Source: Candidatus Gastranaerophilales bacterium (GTDB lineage: Bacteria > Cyanobacteriota > Vampirovibrionia > Gastranaerophilales > Gastranaerophilaceae). From it: a stretch of 37,818 nt of DNA. The notes below the pieces were generated by a model. It had not been told where the DNA came from, did not search any database, and was given only the letters and a program-made list of their open reading frames with translations. Shown one piece after another: positions 22,605 through 31,093 of this stretch (position 1 is the stretch's first letter; each line of letters begins with the position of its first letter). A program made the position numbers and the translations under genes. The stretch spans positions 1-37,818 of the forward strand of contig CANQLK010000003.1 of the NCBI GenBank assembly GCA_947624665.1, read 5' to 3'.

Positions 22605-24146
22605 GTGATTTCGCAAATTTTAACGGCATGTGTAATAGGATTGGACGTATATAAAGTTTTAACGGAAGTAGATGTAAATAATTCACTGCCTTCCGTTTCG
22701 ATAGTAGGATTACCCGATACCTCGGTTAATGAGGCAAAAGAAAGAATTCGTTCTGCAATAAAGAATTCAGGGTTTGAATTTCCGAATAAAAAAATAGTTG
22801 TGAACCTTGCACCTGCTGATATCAAGAAGACAGGCAGCGGTTACGATTTACCTATAGCCGTCGGAATACTTTTAAAAACAAATATAATAGAGCAACAGGA
22901 TATTAGTGATACGGCATTCATCGGCGAACTTTCACTTAACGGTTCATTAAGAGCGGTAACAGGAGTTCTGCCAATTGCTGCCGGCTTGAAACAACAGGGA
23001 ATAAAAACGCTTATAGTCCCTTATGATAATGCAAAAGAAGCTGCTATCATAAAAGGTCTTGATATAATAGGAGTAAAAAATTTAGTTGAACTCGTAAATC
23101 ATTTTAACAAATCATCGGAAAATCATAAGGAAATAAAACCCGTCTATGTCAACAACGAAGAATATATGGACTATGAAAAAAATTCCGATGAATATTTTGA
23201 CTTTAAGGATGTAAAAGGACAACTACAGGCAAAAAGAGCCATGGAAATTGCAGCCGCAGGAGCGCATAATCTTTTGATGTCAGGGCCTCCGGGGTCTGGG
23301 AAAACGCTTTTAGCAAAATGTTTTGCTTCCATTCTTCCTCCTTTAACGTTTGATGAATCCATCGAACTCACAAAAATATACAGTATTTCGGGTTTAATAA
23401 ATTCAAACCGGCCGTTAATCGTTAAAAGACCGTTCAGAAGCATACACCATACCGCTTCTGCAATAAGTATAACAGGAGGCGGAGCTAATCCGAAACCCGG
23501 AGAAATAACGCTTGCACATAGGGGCGTTTTATTTCTTGACGAGTTTGTCGAATTTCCCAGAAATGTTTTGGAAGTTTTAAGACAACCTATTGAGGACGGT
23601 AAAATCGTTATTGCAAGAGCAAAAACAAGATTGGAATTTCCTTGCAAATTCATTTTACTTGGCGCAATGAATCCTTGTCCTTGCGGTTATTTGGGCGACA
23701 GAGAAAAACAATGCACTTGCAGTGAATATCAGATTAAACAATACCGTTCAAAATTGTCAGGGCCTCTGCTTGACAGAATTGATATAGTTATGGAAGTTCC
23801 AAGACTAAGTGCGGAAGAATTAGCCTTGCAGAACGATAATAAAGCGGAATCATCTGAAAAAATAAGGCAAAGGGTTGTTCTTGCAAGAAATATTCAGCTT
23901 GAAAGATATAAAAATACGGGAATTTATACTAACTCGGAGCTTACACCAAAACTTATTAAAAAATATTGTCATTTGGATGAGGCAGCTTCTTCTCTGCTGA
24001 AAGAAGCTGTAAGAAAATTCAGTATGTCTGCAAGAGCCTATGACAGAGTTCTAAAGCTTTCCCGCACCATTGCGGACTTGGAACAAAGTGAAAATATTAA
24101 CGTTAAACATATTGCTCAGGCAGTTCAATACAGAACAAACATTTAA
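22605..24146 (+). CDS. yifB: YifB/ComM-family Mg-chelatase-like AAA+ ATPase
   Basis: ComM-type proteins are hexameric helicases that aid branch migration during DNA uptake and recombination. The 513-aa protein has the three family parts. The N-terminal ChlI-like domain contains VSIVGLPDTSVNEAKERIR, NLAPADIKKTGSGYDLPIA and FIGELSLNGSLR. The AAA+ domain has Walker A GPPGSGKT (227-234) and Walker B VLFLDEF. The C-terminal lid contains SMSARAYDRVLKLSRTIADL. A CxC-type zinc site is visible in NPCPCGYLGDREKQCTC. The start is GTG 22605, with AGG 8 bases upstream and its own promoter. Its stop shares a TTAA with convergent panD. The window holds no other competence genes. Confidence 0.96.
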   Translation: MISQILTACVIGLDVYKVLTEVDVNNSLPSVSIVGLPDTSVNEAKERIRSAIKNSGFEFPNKKIVVNLAPADIKKTGSGYDLPIAVGILLKTNIIEQQDISDTAFIGELSLNGSLRAVTGVLPIAAGLKQQGIKTLIVPYDNAKEAAIIKGLDIIGVKNLVELVNHFNKSSENHKEIKPVYVNNEEYMDYEKNSDEYFDFKDVKGQLQAKRAMEIAAAGAHNLLMSGPPGSGKTLLAKCFASILPPLTFDESIELTKIYSISGLINSNRPLIVKRPFRSIHHTASAISITGGGANPKPGEITLAHRGVLFLDEFVEFPRNVLEVLRQPIEDGKIVIARAKTRLEFPCKFILLGAMNPCPCGYLGDREKQCTCSEYQIKQYRSKLSGPLLDRIDIVMEVPRLSAEELALQNDNKAESSEKIRQRVVLARNIQLERYKNTGIYTNSELTPKLIKKYCHLDEAASSLLKEAVRKFSMSARAYDRVLKLSRTIADLEQSENINVKHIAQAVQYRTNI

Positions 24147-24490
24147 ATTATATTGTTATCTTCATCAATTTGAACAACAGACGGTTTAAAGCTTTGCGCT
24201 TCCTCGGGAGTCATTAGGGCGTATGCACAAATAATTATTTTATCTCCGATTTGAGCTTTTCTTGCGGCTGCACCGTTCAAACAAAAATCTTTTTTGCCTG
24301 CTTCACCTGCTATAACGTATGTTTGAAATCTTTCTCCGTTATTTATATTTAATATATCTACTTTTTGACCTTCGGAAATATTAGCTTTTTTTATAATATT
24401 TTTATCAATCGTAATAGAACCGACATAATTTAAATTAGCATCGGTTACGGTTGCTCTGTGAATTTTTGAATATAGAAATTCCAATAACAT
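24143..24490 (-). CDS. panD: aspartate 1-decarboxylase
   Basis: PanD makes beta-alanine from aspartate for pantothenate and coenzyme A. It is a pyruvoyl enzyme formed by self-cleavage. The 115-aa precursor has the Gly24-Ser25 cleavage site (YVGSITID), the substrate-binding Arg in KIHRATVT, and the block FCLNGAAARKAQIGDKIII. The length is normal. It overlaps yifB tail to tail by 4 bases. The upstream rluB gene on the same strand ends 40 bases before the panD start and may be co-transcribed. No panB or panC is in view. Confidence 0.97.
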   Translation of the reverse strand: MLLEFLYSKIHRATVTDANLNYVGSITIDKNIIKKANISEGQKVDILNINNGERFQTYVIAGEAGKKDFCLNGAAARKAQIGDKIIICAYALMTPEEAQSFKPSVVQIDEDNNII

Positions 24491-24529
24491 AATAAATATT
24501 CCTTACAATGTTATTTTAACAAAAACAAA

Positions 24530-25276
24530 TTATTTTGAAGCATTTTTCATTAATTTTTTGATATAAGCTTTTATTTCTTTAACCTGTTTTGGCTTGATAT
24601 ATTTGAATTGCCCGCGTTTTAAGCCTTGAATATCAACAGGGCCTATGCTGTACCTTTTTAAAGAAATAACAGGATGTCCCAATATTTCAAGCATTTTTCT
24701 TATTTGCCTGTTAAGTCCCTGATATAATACCATCTCAAGAATCGTATTTTTCCCTTCAAACTCAACTATTTGAGAATAGGCATAAGCCATTTGTCCTTTT
24801 TCAATTTCTATCCCATTTTCCATTAATTTTAAGTCTTGCTGATTTAATTTTCCTTGAGCAGCAACCCTGTATACTTTGGGAACTTTTACGGAAGGATGTG
24901 CCAATTCATTTATAAAATCCCCGTCATTTGTAAGGATTAAAAGTCCTGTTGAATCTTTATCCAGTCTGCCTACGGGTTTTAAATGCTTTACTTCATCAGG
25001 AAGAATGTCATATATTGTTTTTCTGCCTTTTTCATCGTCAGAGGTAGTTATATATCCTGCCGGTTTATAATAACGAATATAAACCAATTCTTCGGGTTTA
25101 ATCAGTTTGTTTTCAACCGTTACTTTGTCTTTATCCGAAACCGTAAATCCCGGTTCGATAACGACCTGACCGTTTACTTTTACTTTCCCTCCGATAATAT
25201 ACCCGTCGGCTTTGCGCCTTGAACATACTCCTGATAATGCTATATATTTATTCAGTCTTATTTTTCTGCTTCCCAT
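24530..25276 (-). CDS. rluB: RluB/RsuA-family rRNA pseudouridine synthase
   Basis: This enzyme converts a uridine to pseudouridine, probably in 23S rRNA. It has an N-terminal S4 RNA-binding domain (IRLNKYIALSGVCSRRKAD, then GKVKVNG). The catalytic domain has the conserved GRLDKDSTGLLILTNDG containing the nucleophilic Asp, and KVYRVAAQGKL and GLNRQIRKMLEILGHPV downstream. The 248-aa length fits. I use ATG 25276; a TTG two codons earlier is possible, and neither has a clear ribosome-binding site. RluB versus RsuA specificity is a family-level guess. Confidence 0.93.
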   Translation of the reverse strand: MGSRKIRLNKYIALSGVCSRRKADGYIIGGKVKVNGQVVIEPGFTVSDKDKVTVENKLIKPEELVYIRYYKPAGYITTSDDEKGRKTIYDILPDEVKHLKPVGRLDKDSTGLLILTNDGDFINELAHPSVKVPKVYRVAAQGKLNQQDLKLMENGIEIEKGQMAYAYSQIVEFEGKNTILEMVLYQGLNRQIRKMLEILGHPVISLKRYSIGPVDIQGLKRGQFKYIKPKQVKEIKAYIKKLMKNASK

Positions 25277-25442
25277 ATTCAAATGATACTAATTAAATAA
25301 TTCCTTAGCAAGTCATATTTATATAAATATGATTAAAAAAAAAAATTAAAACAGGCAAATATGTTAGCACGAATTTTAATAAAATATGGGAAAATTTAGT
25401 TATTGGGAGGAATTTTACAGAATAATTGTGAGGGAGTCTAAA

Positions 25443-25643
25443 ATGGTGGAATTAACATCAAGAGAGAAGGAAATACTTAAATTAATCTCTGCCGGCAAAA
25501 CAAATTTAGAAATAGCCAAAATTATGAATTTGAGTATACATACCATAAAAGCAAATGTAACATGTATATTCCAAAAGTTGAATGTAAAATTCAGGCTGCA
25601 AGCAGTAATTAAAGCATTAGAAGAAAATCTTCTCGAAAATTGA
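25443..25643 (+). CDS. free-standing GerE/LuxR-type HTH protein
   Basis: The 66-aa protein is almost only the GerE/LuxR DNA-binding domain. It contains ELTSREKEILKLISAGKTN, LEIAKIMNLSIHTIKANVTC with the recognition helix, then IFQKLNVKFRLQAVIKAL. There is no receiver or ligand-sensing domain. I start it at ATG 25443 because GAGGGAG lies 7 bases upstream; ATG 25386 lacks a ribosome-binding site and would only add an unrelated peptide. It precedes the triple Clp-N gene by 114 bases on the same strand, so it may regulate that gene. Confidence 0.82.
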   Translation: MVELTSREKEILKLISAGKTNLEIAKIMNLSIHTIKANVTCIFQKLNVKFRLQAVIKALEENLLEN

Positions 25644-25757
25644 AATTTTTAGCAGCTCTATTGATTTTTTTAAACTCATTTATGAAATCTGATTACAAAT
25701 AATTTCTTATGTGGTAAAATTAATTTATATTTTACAGAAGTTAAAAGGTGTTTAGGA

Positions 25758-27128
25758 TTGTTTGAAAAATTTACCGAAAAAGCAATAGATGCGGTTAAAA
25801 CTGCTCAAAAATATGCTATAGAATTTAATCATGAAAAAATATATCCCGAACATTTAATGCTTGCTTTGTTGAACGACACAAATAATATTGTAGTTAAAAC
25901 TTTTTCCGTATATAAAATTGAGATAAATGAAATAAAACAGGAAATTAAAAAGCTGTTAAATGAAAGAGCAGTTATAAAGCCTGCTGAATTCATAGTTTTT
26001 AGCGATTCATCCAAAGACATTTTCAACAGAACACTTGAAATAGCAAGAATAATGGGGAATTCTTATGTTAAACCCGAGCATTTGTTCCTTGCGATATGGG
26101 ATTATCCAAAATTAGAATTAACTTCCGTTTTAAAGGAAAAGGGAATAGATATTGATAGAATAAAAGAAACATTCTACAATATACTTTCTGCAAGAAAGCA
26201 AAAGAAATCCAAACACCCCGAGACAATTGAAAAAAGAAAGCGAACAGATAAAAACGATGATATAATCTCAATAATTGAATCCTCGGAAAGCAAAAAAATA
26301 TTTGATAATGCTATTGCAAAATTATCAACCTCGCAATACGAGATTTTAGGAACAGAGCAAATAATGCAGTCTATATTGGAAGACAACGAATGCGAAGCTA
26401 CTAAAATACTTGCAACTTATGGTGTTACGGCAGAGTCTTTTTCCCGAAAACTTAATGAAATTTCATCAAGACAGGCAGAATTTGAAGATAAACAAATAAT
26501 ATTTACCCCAAACGCATTAAAAACATTAATGATAGCACTGGATATAGTACGAGAAGAAGGAACGGCTTCCATTCTGCCGGAGCATATTATTTTAGGACTT
26601 TTAAAATCTAAAAAAGGAATAGCATACAATATTTTAAAAGAATTGAATATAAACGAATTTCTGCTTGAAGAGCAAATATTAAAACCCATTGAAAAACAGG
26701 TTAATGAAACTCTATATATAATGAGATTAGCAAAGCAAGAGGCAAGAAGAATAGGAAATAATGTTGTAGGCAGCGAACTCATTCTTTTAGGAATTATTTT
26801 GGAAGCCAACAGCATTGCCGCAGAAGTTCTTCGGGATTTAGGCGTTACTTCAGGCGATGCCAGAATGGTTATTCAAGATTTAATTGGCGTATCGGAAGAT
26901 TATAACAATTCGGAAATAACCTTCAGCCAAAGAGCTAAGCTTATTCTTGAAGATGCCTGGAATATAGCAAAATCTCAAAATAAAACCAAAACTTCGGCTG
27001 ATGATTTGTTGAACGCAATATGTAATCAGCAGGACTCAATAGCAATGAAAGCTTTAAGTAAATTAGGGGTTGATGCGCTTGAAATCAGACAAGGAATTAA
27101 AAATAGGATTGAAAGTTCCCGACATTGA
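25758..27128 (+). CDS. protein of three tandem Clp-N domains with no ATPase domain
   Basis: The 456-aa protein consists of six Clp-N half-repeats, that is three Clp-N domains, and nothing else. They lie at about 3-67 and 81-143, 178-235 and 249-308, 315-377 and 389-451. The first is clearest (MFEKFTEKAIDAVKTAQKYA, then YPEHLMLALL and VKPEHLFLAI), and later copies keep PEHIILGLL and GSELILLGI. A charged linker (145-170, SARKQKKSKHPETIEKRKR) separates the first from the rest. There is no Walker A or B, UVR motif or ClpP loop. In ClpC this domain binds substrates and adaptors, so this could be an adaptor, decoy or regulator. The start is TTG 25758 with AAGGTG about 7 bases upstream. Confidence 0.85.
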   Translation: MFEKFTEKAIDAVKTAQKYAIEFNHEKIYPEHLMLALLNDTNNIVVKTFSVYKIEINEIKQEIKKLLNERAVIKPAEFIVFSDSSKDIFNRTLEIARIMGNSYVKPEHLFLAIWDYPKLELTSVLKEKGIDIDRIKETFYNILSARKQKKSKHPETIEKRKRTDKNDDIISIIESSESKKIFDNAIAKLSTSQYEILGTEQIMQSILEDNECEATKILATYGVTAESFSRKLNEISSRQAEFEDKQIIFTPNALKTLMIALDIVREEGTASILPEHIILGLLKSKKGIAYNILKELNINEFLLEEQILKPIEKQVNETLYIMRLAKQEARRIGNNVVGSELILLGIILEANSIAAEVLRDLGVTSGDARMVIQDLIGVSEDYNNSEITFSQRAKLILEDAWNIAKSQNKTKTSADDLLNAICNQQDSIAMKALSKLGVDALEIRQGIKNRIESSRH

Positions 27129-28932
27129 ACTGTTGGTTCCCGCTAACAATAAAGAAGTTGCAATAAAAGCAATAAAAGCAGGAGCAGATGCCGTATATAT
27201 AGGTTATTCAAGATACGGAGCAAGAATTCAAGCGGGAAACTCTTTGGCTGATTTGGCTGATATTATTGATTTCGCCCATATTTACAGAGTCAAAGTTTAT
27301 ATTACATTGAATACTATCTTAAAAGATACGGAAATAAATGATATAGAAAAAATAATTTGGAAACTTTATTATTTAAAAGCCGATGGTATTATCATTCAGG
27401 ATATGGGTTTAATCGAATGCAAGCTTCCGCCTGTACCTGTAATAGCAAGCACGCAATGTCATAATAATACTTTGGAAAAAATATTATTTCTCGAACAGAC
27501 AGGTTTTAAACGTGTAATCCTGCCCAGAGAGATAACACTTAACGAAATAAAGGAAATAAAAAAACATACAAAAATCGAACTGGAATGTTTTATTCACGGA
27601 GCATTATGCGTATCATACAGCGGGCAATGCTATTTAAGTTATGCAAACGGAGGAAGAAGTGCTAATAGAGGCGAATGCGCACAGCCTTGCAGAAAAAAAT
27701 ATTCTCTGAAAGATTCAGACGGAAAATATATTGTAAGAAATAAATATCTGCTTAGCTTAAAGGACTTTAATCTGTCTGAATATATTGAAGATTTAATATT
27801 TGCAGGGGTTACATCTTTTAAAATCGAAGGCAGACTTAAAAATGCTGCTTATGTTGTAAATACAACCGCATACTACAGGCAGATTATAGATAAAATTCTT
27901 GCGACTTACGGTCTGAGAAGGTCATCTCAAGGCTATTCGGAATATAACTTCGAGCCTGATATTTACAAAACGTTTAACCGAGGTTATACAACTTTCAATA
28001 TTAATAATTCAAAAAAAGATTTGGCAACAATGAATTATGTATCTTCGCTCGGTGAATACATAGGGGTTGTTAAAGAAGTAAAAAAGAACCATTTTTCTTT
28101 AAATACAAATATTCTCAATAACGGCGACGGAATTTGTTTTTTTGACGAGAACAATCAATTAAACGGCACAAATATTAACAAGACCGAAGGAAATCTTATA
28201 TTTCCCGCTAATATAAAAGGCATCAGGCAGGGAATAAAAATATACAGGAATTATAATAAATCTTTTAATGACCTGTTATCATCGGATGAAATCGTAAGAA
28301 AAATAAGTACTAAAATAAAAGTTAGAGAAACCGACTGCGGATATATCTTCTTTTTGTATGACGATGAAGGTAACTGCGCAATTTATATGATTTCAAACAA
28401 TACGGAAGAAGCAAAAAACCCTCAAAATGTTTTAAATACGTTAAAAATTCAACTTGCCAAAACAGGAAAAACCGAATTTGAAATTGATTCGGCTGATATC
28501 AAATTAAAAAAAGTTCCTTTTTTAAAAGTATCAAAAATTAATGAAATAAGAAGAATTTTAACTAATAATTTAAGAAAAATCCGAAGAAAAAATTACAAAA
28601 ACCGAAAAAAAAGAATATCACTCGAAACAATACCATATCCTATAAAAACATTGAATTATAAAGCAAATATATATAATAAAAAGGCTGCCGAATTTTATGA
28701 AAAACGAGGTTCCTCAATAAAAGAATATGCGCTTGAAAGTCAAAAAAATCTTTCGGGAAAAGAATTAATGGTATCGAAATATTGTATAAAAAATCAACTC
28801 GGGATATGTTCAAAATTTAATAACGTAAAAAAATATAAAGAGCCGTTCATCTTAACGGATGAATCCGGCAAGGAATATCTTGTCGGATTCGATTGTAATA
28901 AATGCATTATGAGTATAAAGAACAGGAATTAA
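27073..28932 (+). CDS. U32-family protein (RlhA/TrhP-like RNA hydroxylation or collagenase-like)
   Basis: Peptidase-U32-family proteins RlhA and TrhP are now linked to cytidine or uridine hydroxylation in rRNA or tRNA and bind an iron-sulfur cluster. The core starts ELLVPANNKEVAIKAIKAG and has GADAVYIG, ECFIHGALCVSYSGQCYLS and GRSANRGECAQPCRKKYSL with the clustered Cys residues, then FKIEGRLK. The C-terminal part has SKYCIKNQLGICSKFNN and VGFDCNKCIMSI. The length (619 aa) matches the long RlhA-like class. The beginning overlaps the Clp-N gene by over 50 bases if ATG 27073 (GGGG just upstream) is used; TTG 27109 is an alternative. The overlap suggests translational coupling. Confidence 0.88.
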   Translation: MRLKSDKELKIGLKVPDIELLVPANNKEVAIKAIKAGADAVYIGYSRYGARIQAGNSLADLADIIDFAHIYRVKVYITLNTILKDTEINDIEKIIWKLYYLKADGIIIQDMGLIECKLPPVPVIASTQCHNNTLEKILFLEQTGFKRVILPREITLNEIKEIKKHTKIELECFIHGALCVSYSGQCYLSYANGGRSANRGECAQPCRKKYSLKDSDGKYIVRNKYLLSLKDFNLSEYIEDLIFAGVTSFKIEGRLKNAAYVVNTTAYYRQIIDKILATYGLRRSSQGYSEYNFEPDIYKTFNRGYTTFNINNSKKDLATMNYVSSLGEYIGVVKEVKKNHFSLNTNILNNGDGICFFDENNQLNGTNINKTEGNLIFPANIKGIRQGIKIYRNYNKSFNDLLSSDEIVRKISTKIKVRETDCGYIFFLYDDEGNCAIYMISNNTEEAKNPQNVLNTLKIQLAKTGKTEFEIDSADIKLKKVPFLKVSKINEIRRILTNNLRKIRRKNYKNRKKRISLETIPYPIKTLNYKANIYNKKAAEFYEKRGSSIKEYALESQKNLSGKELMVSKYCIKNQLGICSKFNNVKKYKEPFILTDESGKEYLVGFDCNKCIMSIKNRN

Positions 28933-29516
28933 GATCTTTTTAATGTTGCGTAAGCCGGTTGATTAGCTATTATACCTGCTATTGTTGTCATTTGGTTACC
29001 GTCATTTACGTATAATTTTGATAAATAATTTAATCTTTTAACTAATTTTGAATCGCTTGTTTTTAAAGAAGGATTTAATCTTGTAAATGCAACCCATGTT
29101 TGAACTTCTGTAGTCCAAGCTCTTACTTCTTCATCATAAGTTTTTGTATTTTCGTGATGAACACTTTCGTGAGCGATTAAACAAGCAACAGCTTCAACAG
29201 GTGCAGTTTTATAGTTTGAGCTGATTAATATAACCAATCCGCCGTCTGCAGTTTTTGCCGTTACTGCTTCACAAGTTCCGTAGCCTAATGTTGCCAAATC
29301 TCTGAACATTATTTTTATCGGTCTGCCGGTTGAATTTTGACCTTGTATTACATTTAATACTTTTCTGTTATTCATTGCTTCCAATTTATTTAATGCAGCA
29401 GTCAAAACAGGCTGCTTTGTGTTTGCCGAATAATCTGCAGCTATTGCTGTATTTGAAAATACAGATAAAATTACAGCAGAAAATAATATAACTACTACCT
29501 TATTTAACATATTCAT
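28929..29516 (-). CDS. exported putative metallopeptidase with HExxH motif
   Basis: The 195-aa protein has a clear signal peptide (MNMLNKVVVILFSAVILSVF, with cleavage after AIA at about residue 26). The mature part has the zinc-binding signature H116-E117-S-V-H120 in CLIAHESVHHENTKTYDEE. Glu129 or Glu130, then the following helix, could supply the third ligand. No named family is recognised, and peptidase activity is inferred from the motif alone. ATG 29516 is chosen because AAGGA lies about 9 bases upstream; a TTG further up would add 8 residues. It is convergent with the U32 gene and their stops share one TTAA. Confidence 0.7.
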   Translation of the reverse strand: MNMLNKVVVILFSAVILSVFSNTAIAADYSANTKQPVLTAALNKLEAMNNRKVLNVIQGQNSTGRPIKIMFRDLATLGYGTCEAVTAKTADGGLVILISSNYKTAPVEAVACLIAHESVHHENTKTYDEEVRAWTTEVQTWVAFTRLNPSLKTSDSKLVKRLNYLSKLYVNDGNQMTTIAGIIANQPAYATLKRS

Positions 29517-29702
29517 AACAGGGAATCCTTCTGAGAACAACTATCTTTTACTCTAACTCTTAGGTTTTTAAACCTTACTTTTTTCTTATCGGAAATTTTC
29601 TTTGTTCACTTTAATTTTTTGTTTGAATTTTAATAAAAATTGTAATATTTCTTAAAAATTAACTTAAAATTCAAAAATTTTTTATAGCGGATAATATTGT
29701 AG

Positions 29703-29708
29703 TATAAT
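29703..29708 (+). promoter_or_regulatory. -10 box upstream of lpdA
   Basis: TATAAT lies 23 bases before the lpdA ATG. A -35 is weak (TTTATA at 29681-29686, 16-base spacer). GGAGG precedes the ATG by about 7 bases. Confidence 0.4.
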
Positions 29709-29730
29709 AGTTTCGGGCGGAGGGATATTT

Positions 29731-31089
29731 ATGCATGATATAGGAATAATAGGAGCAGGGCCGGCAGGATATGTTGCAGCAATAAAAGCAGCTCAAAACG
29801 GACTTTCTGTCGTTCTTTTTGAAAAAAATCTTATTGGCGGAACCTGTCTTAATAAAGGCTGTATTCCTACAAAAACAATGCTTCATGCCTGCAATGTTTA
29901 TAATGAAATTAAAAATTCGGCAAAATTAGGTATTACTGCCGAAAATGTTAATATAGACTTTGAAAAAATTCAGGAGCGGCAAAGAAATGTTACGGAGAAG
30001 ATAAGGAAATCCTTAACTTCTTTAATAAAGAGCTACGGTATAGAAATAGTTGAAGAATATGCATTTATTGACTCTGCGCATGTTATAAAGACTTCGGCAA
30101 ACGAATATGAAGTTAAAAATATCATTATAGCAACGGGGTCAAAGCCAAATAGAATAAAGATTAACGGGAATTATGCTCCTGATTTTGTAATTACTTCAGA
30201 TGATATTTTGGAAATAAATACCCTGCCAAAAACCGTATTAATATTAGGTTCAGGTGCTATAGGCATAGAATGGGCAAGAATACTTTCCGCTTTTGGCTGT
30301 AAAGTTATTATTACAGAAATTCTGGATTCAATTTTTCCGGTTGCCGACTACGAAGTTTCGGAAAGAATTGCAAGGATTTTTAAAAGAAACAGGATAGATT
30401 TCTACACAGGTACTTCCGTTACGGAGATTAACGACAAAACAGTTACTTTATCAAACGGCAGAATAATAGAATGCGATAAAATCCTTTTAGGAGCAGGAAG
30501 AATACCCGACATTGATTTTGGTAAATATTCTTCAAATATTAAAATTAACAAATATATTGAAACAGACGGTACTTTTAAGACAAATATTGATAATATATTT
30601 GCAATAGGAGATGTAAACGGATATTCCTTGCTTGCGCACAGTGCAAGTAAGCAGGCAGAACAGGTTATTGATTATATTTTGGGAAAAGAGTACAAACCAA
30701 CCGATAAAAATTTAATTCCCTCCGTTATATACGGAAGTCCTGAAATTGCTTTTATAGGTAAAACAGAACAATTTTTGAAAAAAGAAAATATAGAGTATAA
30801 AAAAGGATTTTTCCCGATAAGTGCATTAGGAAGAGCTTATGCAGAGGATAAAATCGAAGGCTTTATAAAAATTCTTTCTTCTAAAAATGGTCAAATCCTC
30901 GGCGCTCATATAATTTCGCAAGAAGCAAGCGCCATGATTGAACAAATTGCTATAGCAATGACAAATAAAATCACTGCGGATAATCTGCTAAATGTTGTAT
31001 TTGCTCATCCCACATACTCTGAAGGTATAGCTGAAAGCCTTCTTGCTCTTGATAATAAAGCGGTAAATCTGCCGAAGATGCAACAATAA
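29731..31089 (+). CDS. lpdA: dihydrolipoyl dehydrogenase
   Basis: This FAD enzyme (E3) reoxidises dihydrolipoamide in 2-oxoacid dehydrogenase complexes or the glycine cleavage system. The 452-aa protein has the FAD motif IGAGPAGYVAAIKA, the redox-active disulfide Cys39-x4-Cys44 in GGTCLNKGCIPTK, and the NAD-binding LILGSGAIGIEWARIL. Also present are the second FAD contact NIFAIGDVNGYSLLAHSA and the catalytic His-Glu pair in FAHPTYSEGIAE. Everything expected is intact. GGAGG sits about 7 bases before the ATG. No E1, E2 or Gcv genes are in view, so its complex partners are elsewhere. It is convergent with the GT4 gene. Confidence 0.96.
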   Translation: MHDIGIIGAGPAGYVAAIKAAQNGLSVVLFEKNLIGGTCLNKGCIPTKTMLHACNVYNEIKNSAKLGITAENVNIDFEKIQERQRNVTEKIRKSLTSLIKSYGIEIVEEYAFIDSAHVIKTSANEYEVKNIIIATGSKPNRIKINGNYAPDFVITSDDILEINTLPKTVLILGSGAIGIEWARILSAFGCKVIITEILDSIFPVADYEVSERIARIFKRNRIDFYTGTSVTEINDKTVTLSNGRIIECDKILLGAGRIPDIDFGKYSSNIKINKYIETDGTFKTNIDNIFAIGDVNGYSLLAHSASKQAEQVIDYILGKEYKPTDKNLIPSVIYGSPEIAFIGKTEQFLKKENIEYKKGFFPISALGRAYAEDKIEGFIKILSSKNGQILGAHIISQEASAMIEQIAIAMTNKITADNLLNVVFAHPTYSEGIAESLLALDNKAVNLPKMQQ

Positions 31090-31093
31090 AATT

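Noticed and set aside
23171..23653. 160-aa frame on the minus strand inside yifB
   Set aside because: It overlaps the Walker A and B region of a clearly conserved ATPase on the other strand; shadow frame.
29562..29575. AGGTTTTTAAACCT palindrome upstream of the HExxH gene as an operator
   Set aside because: It is only 14 bp and AT-rich, and no convincing promoter boxes surround it, so chance cannot be excluded.
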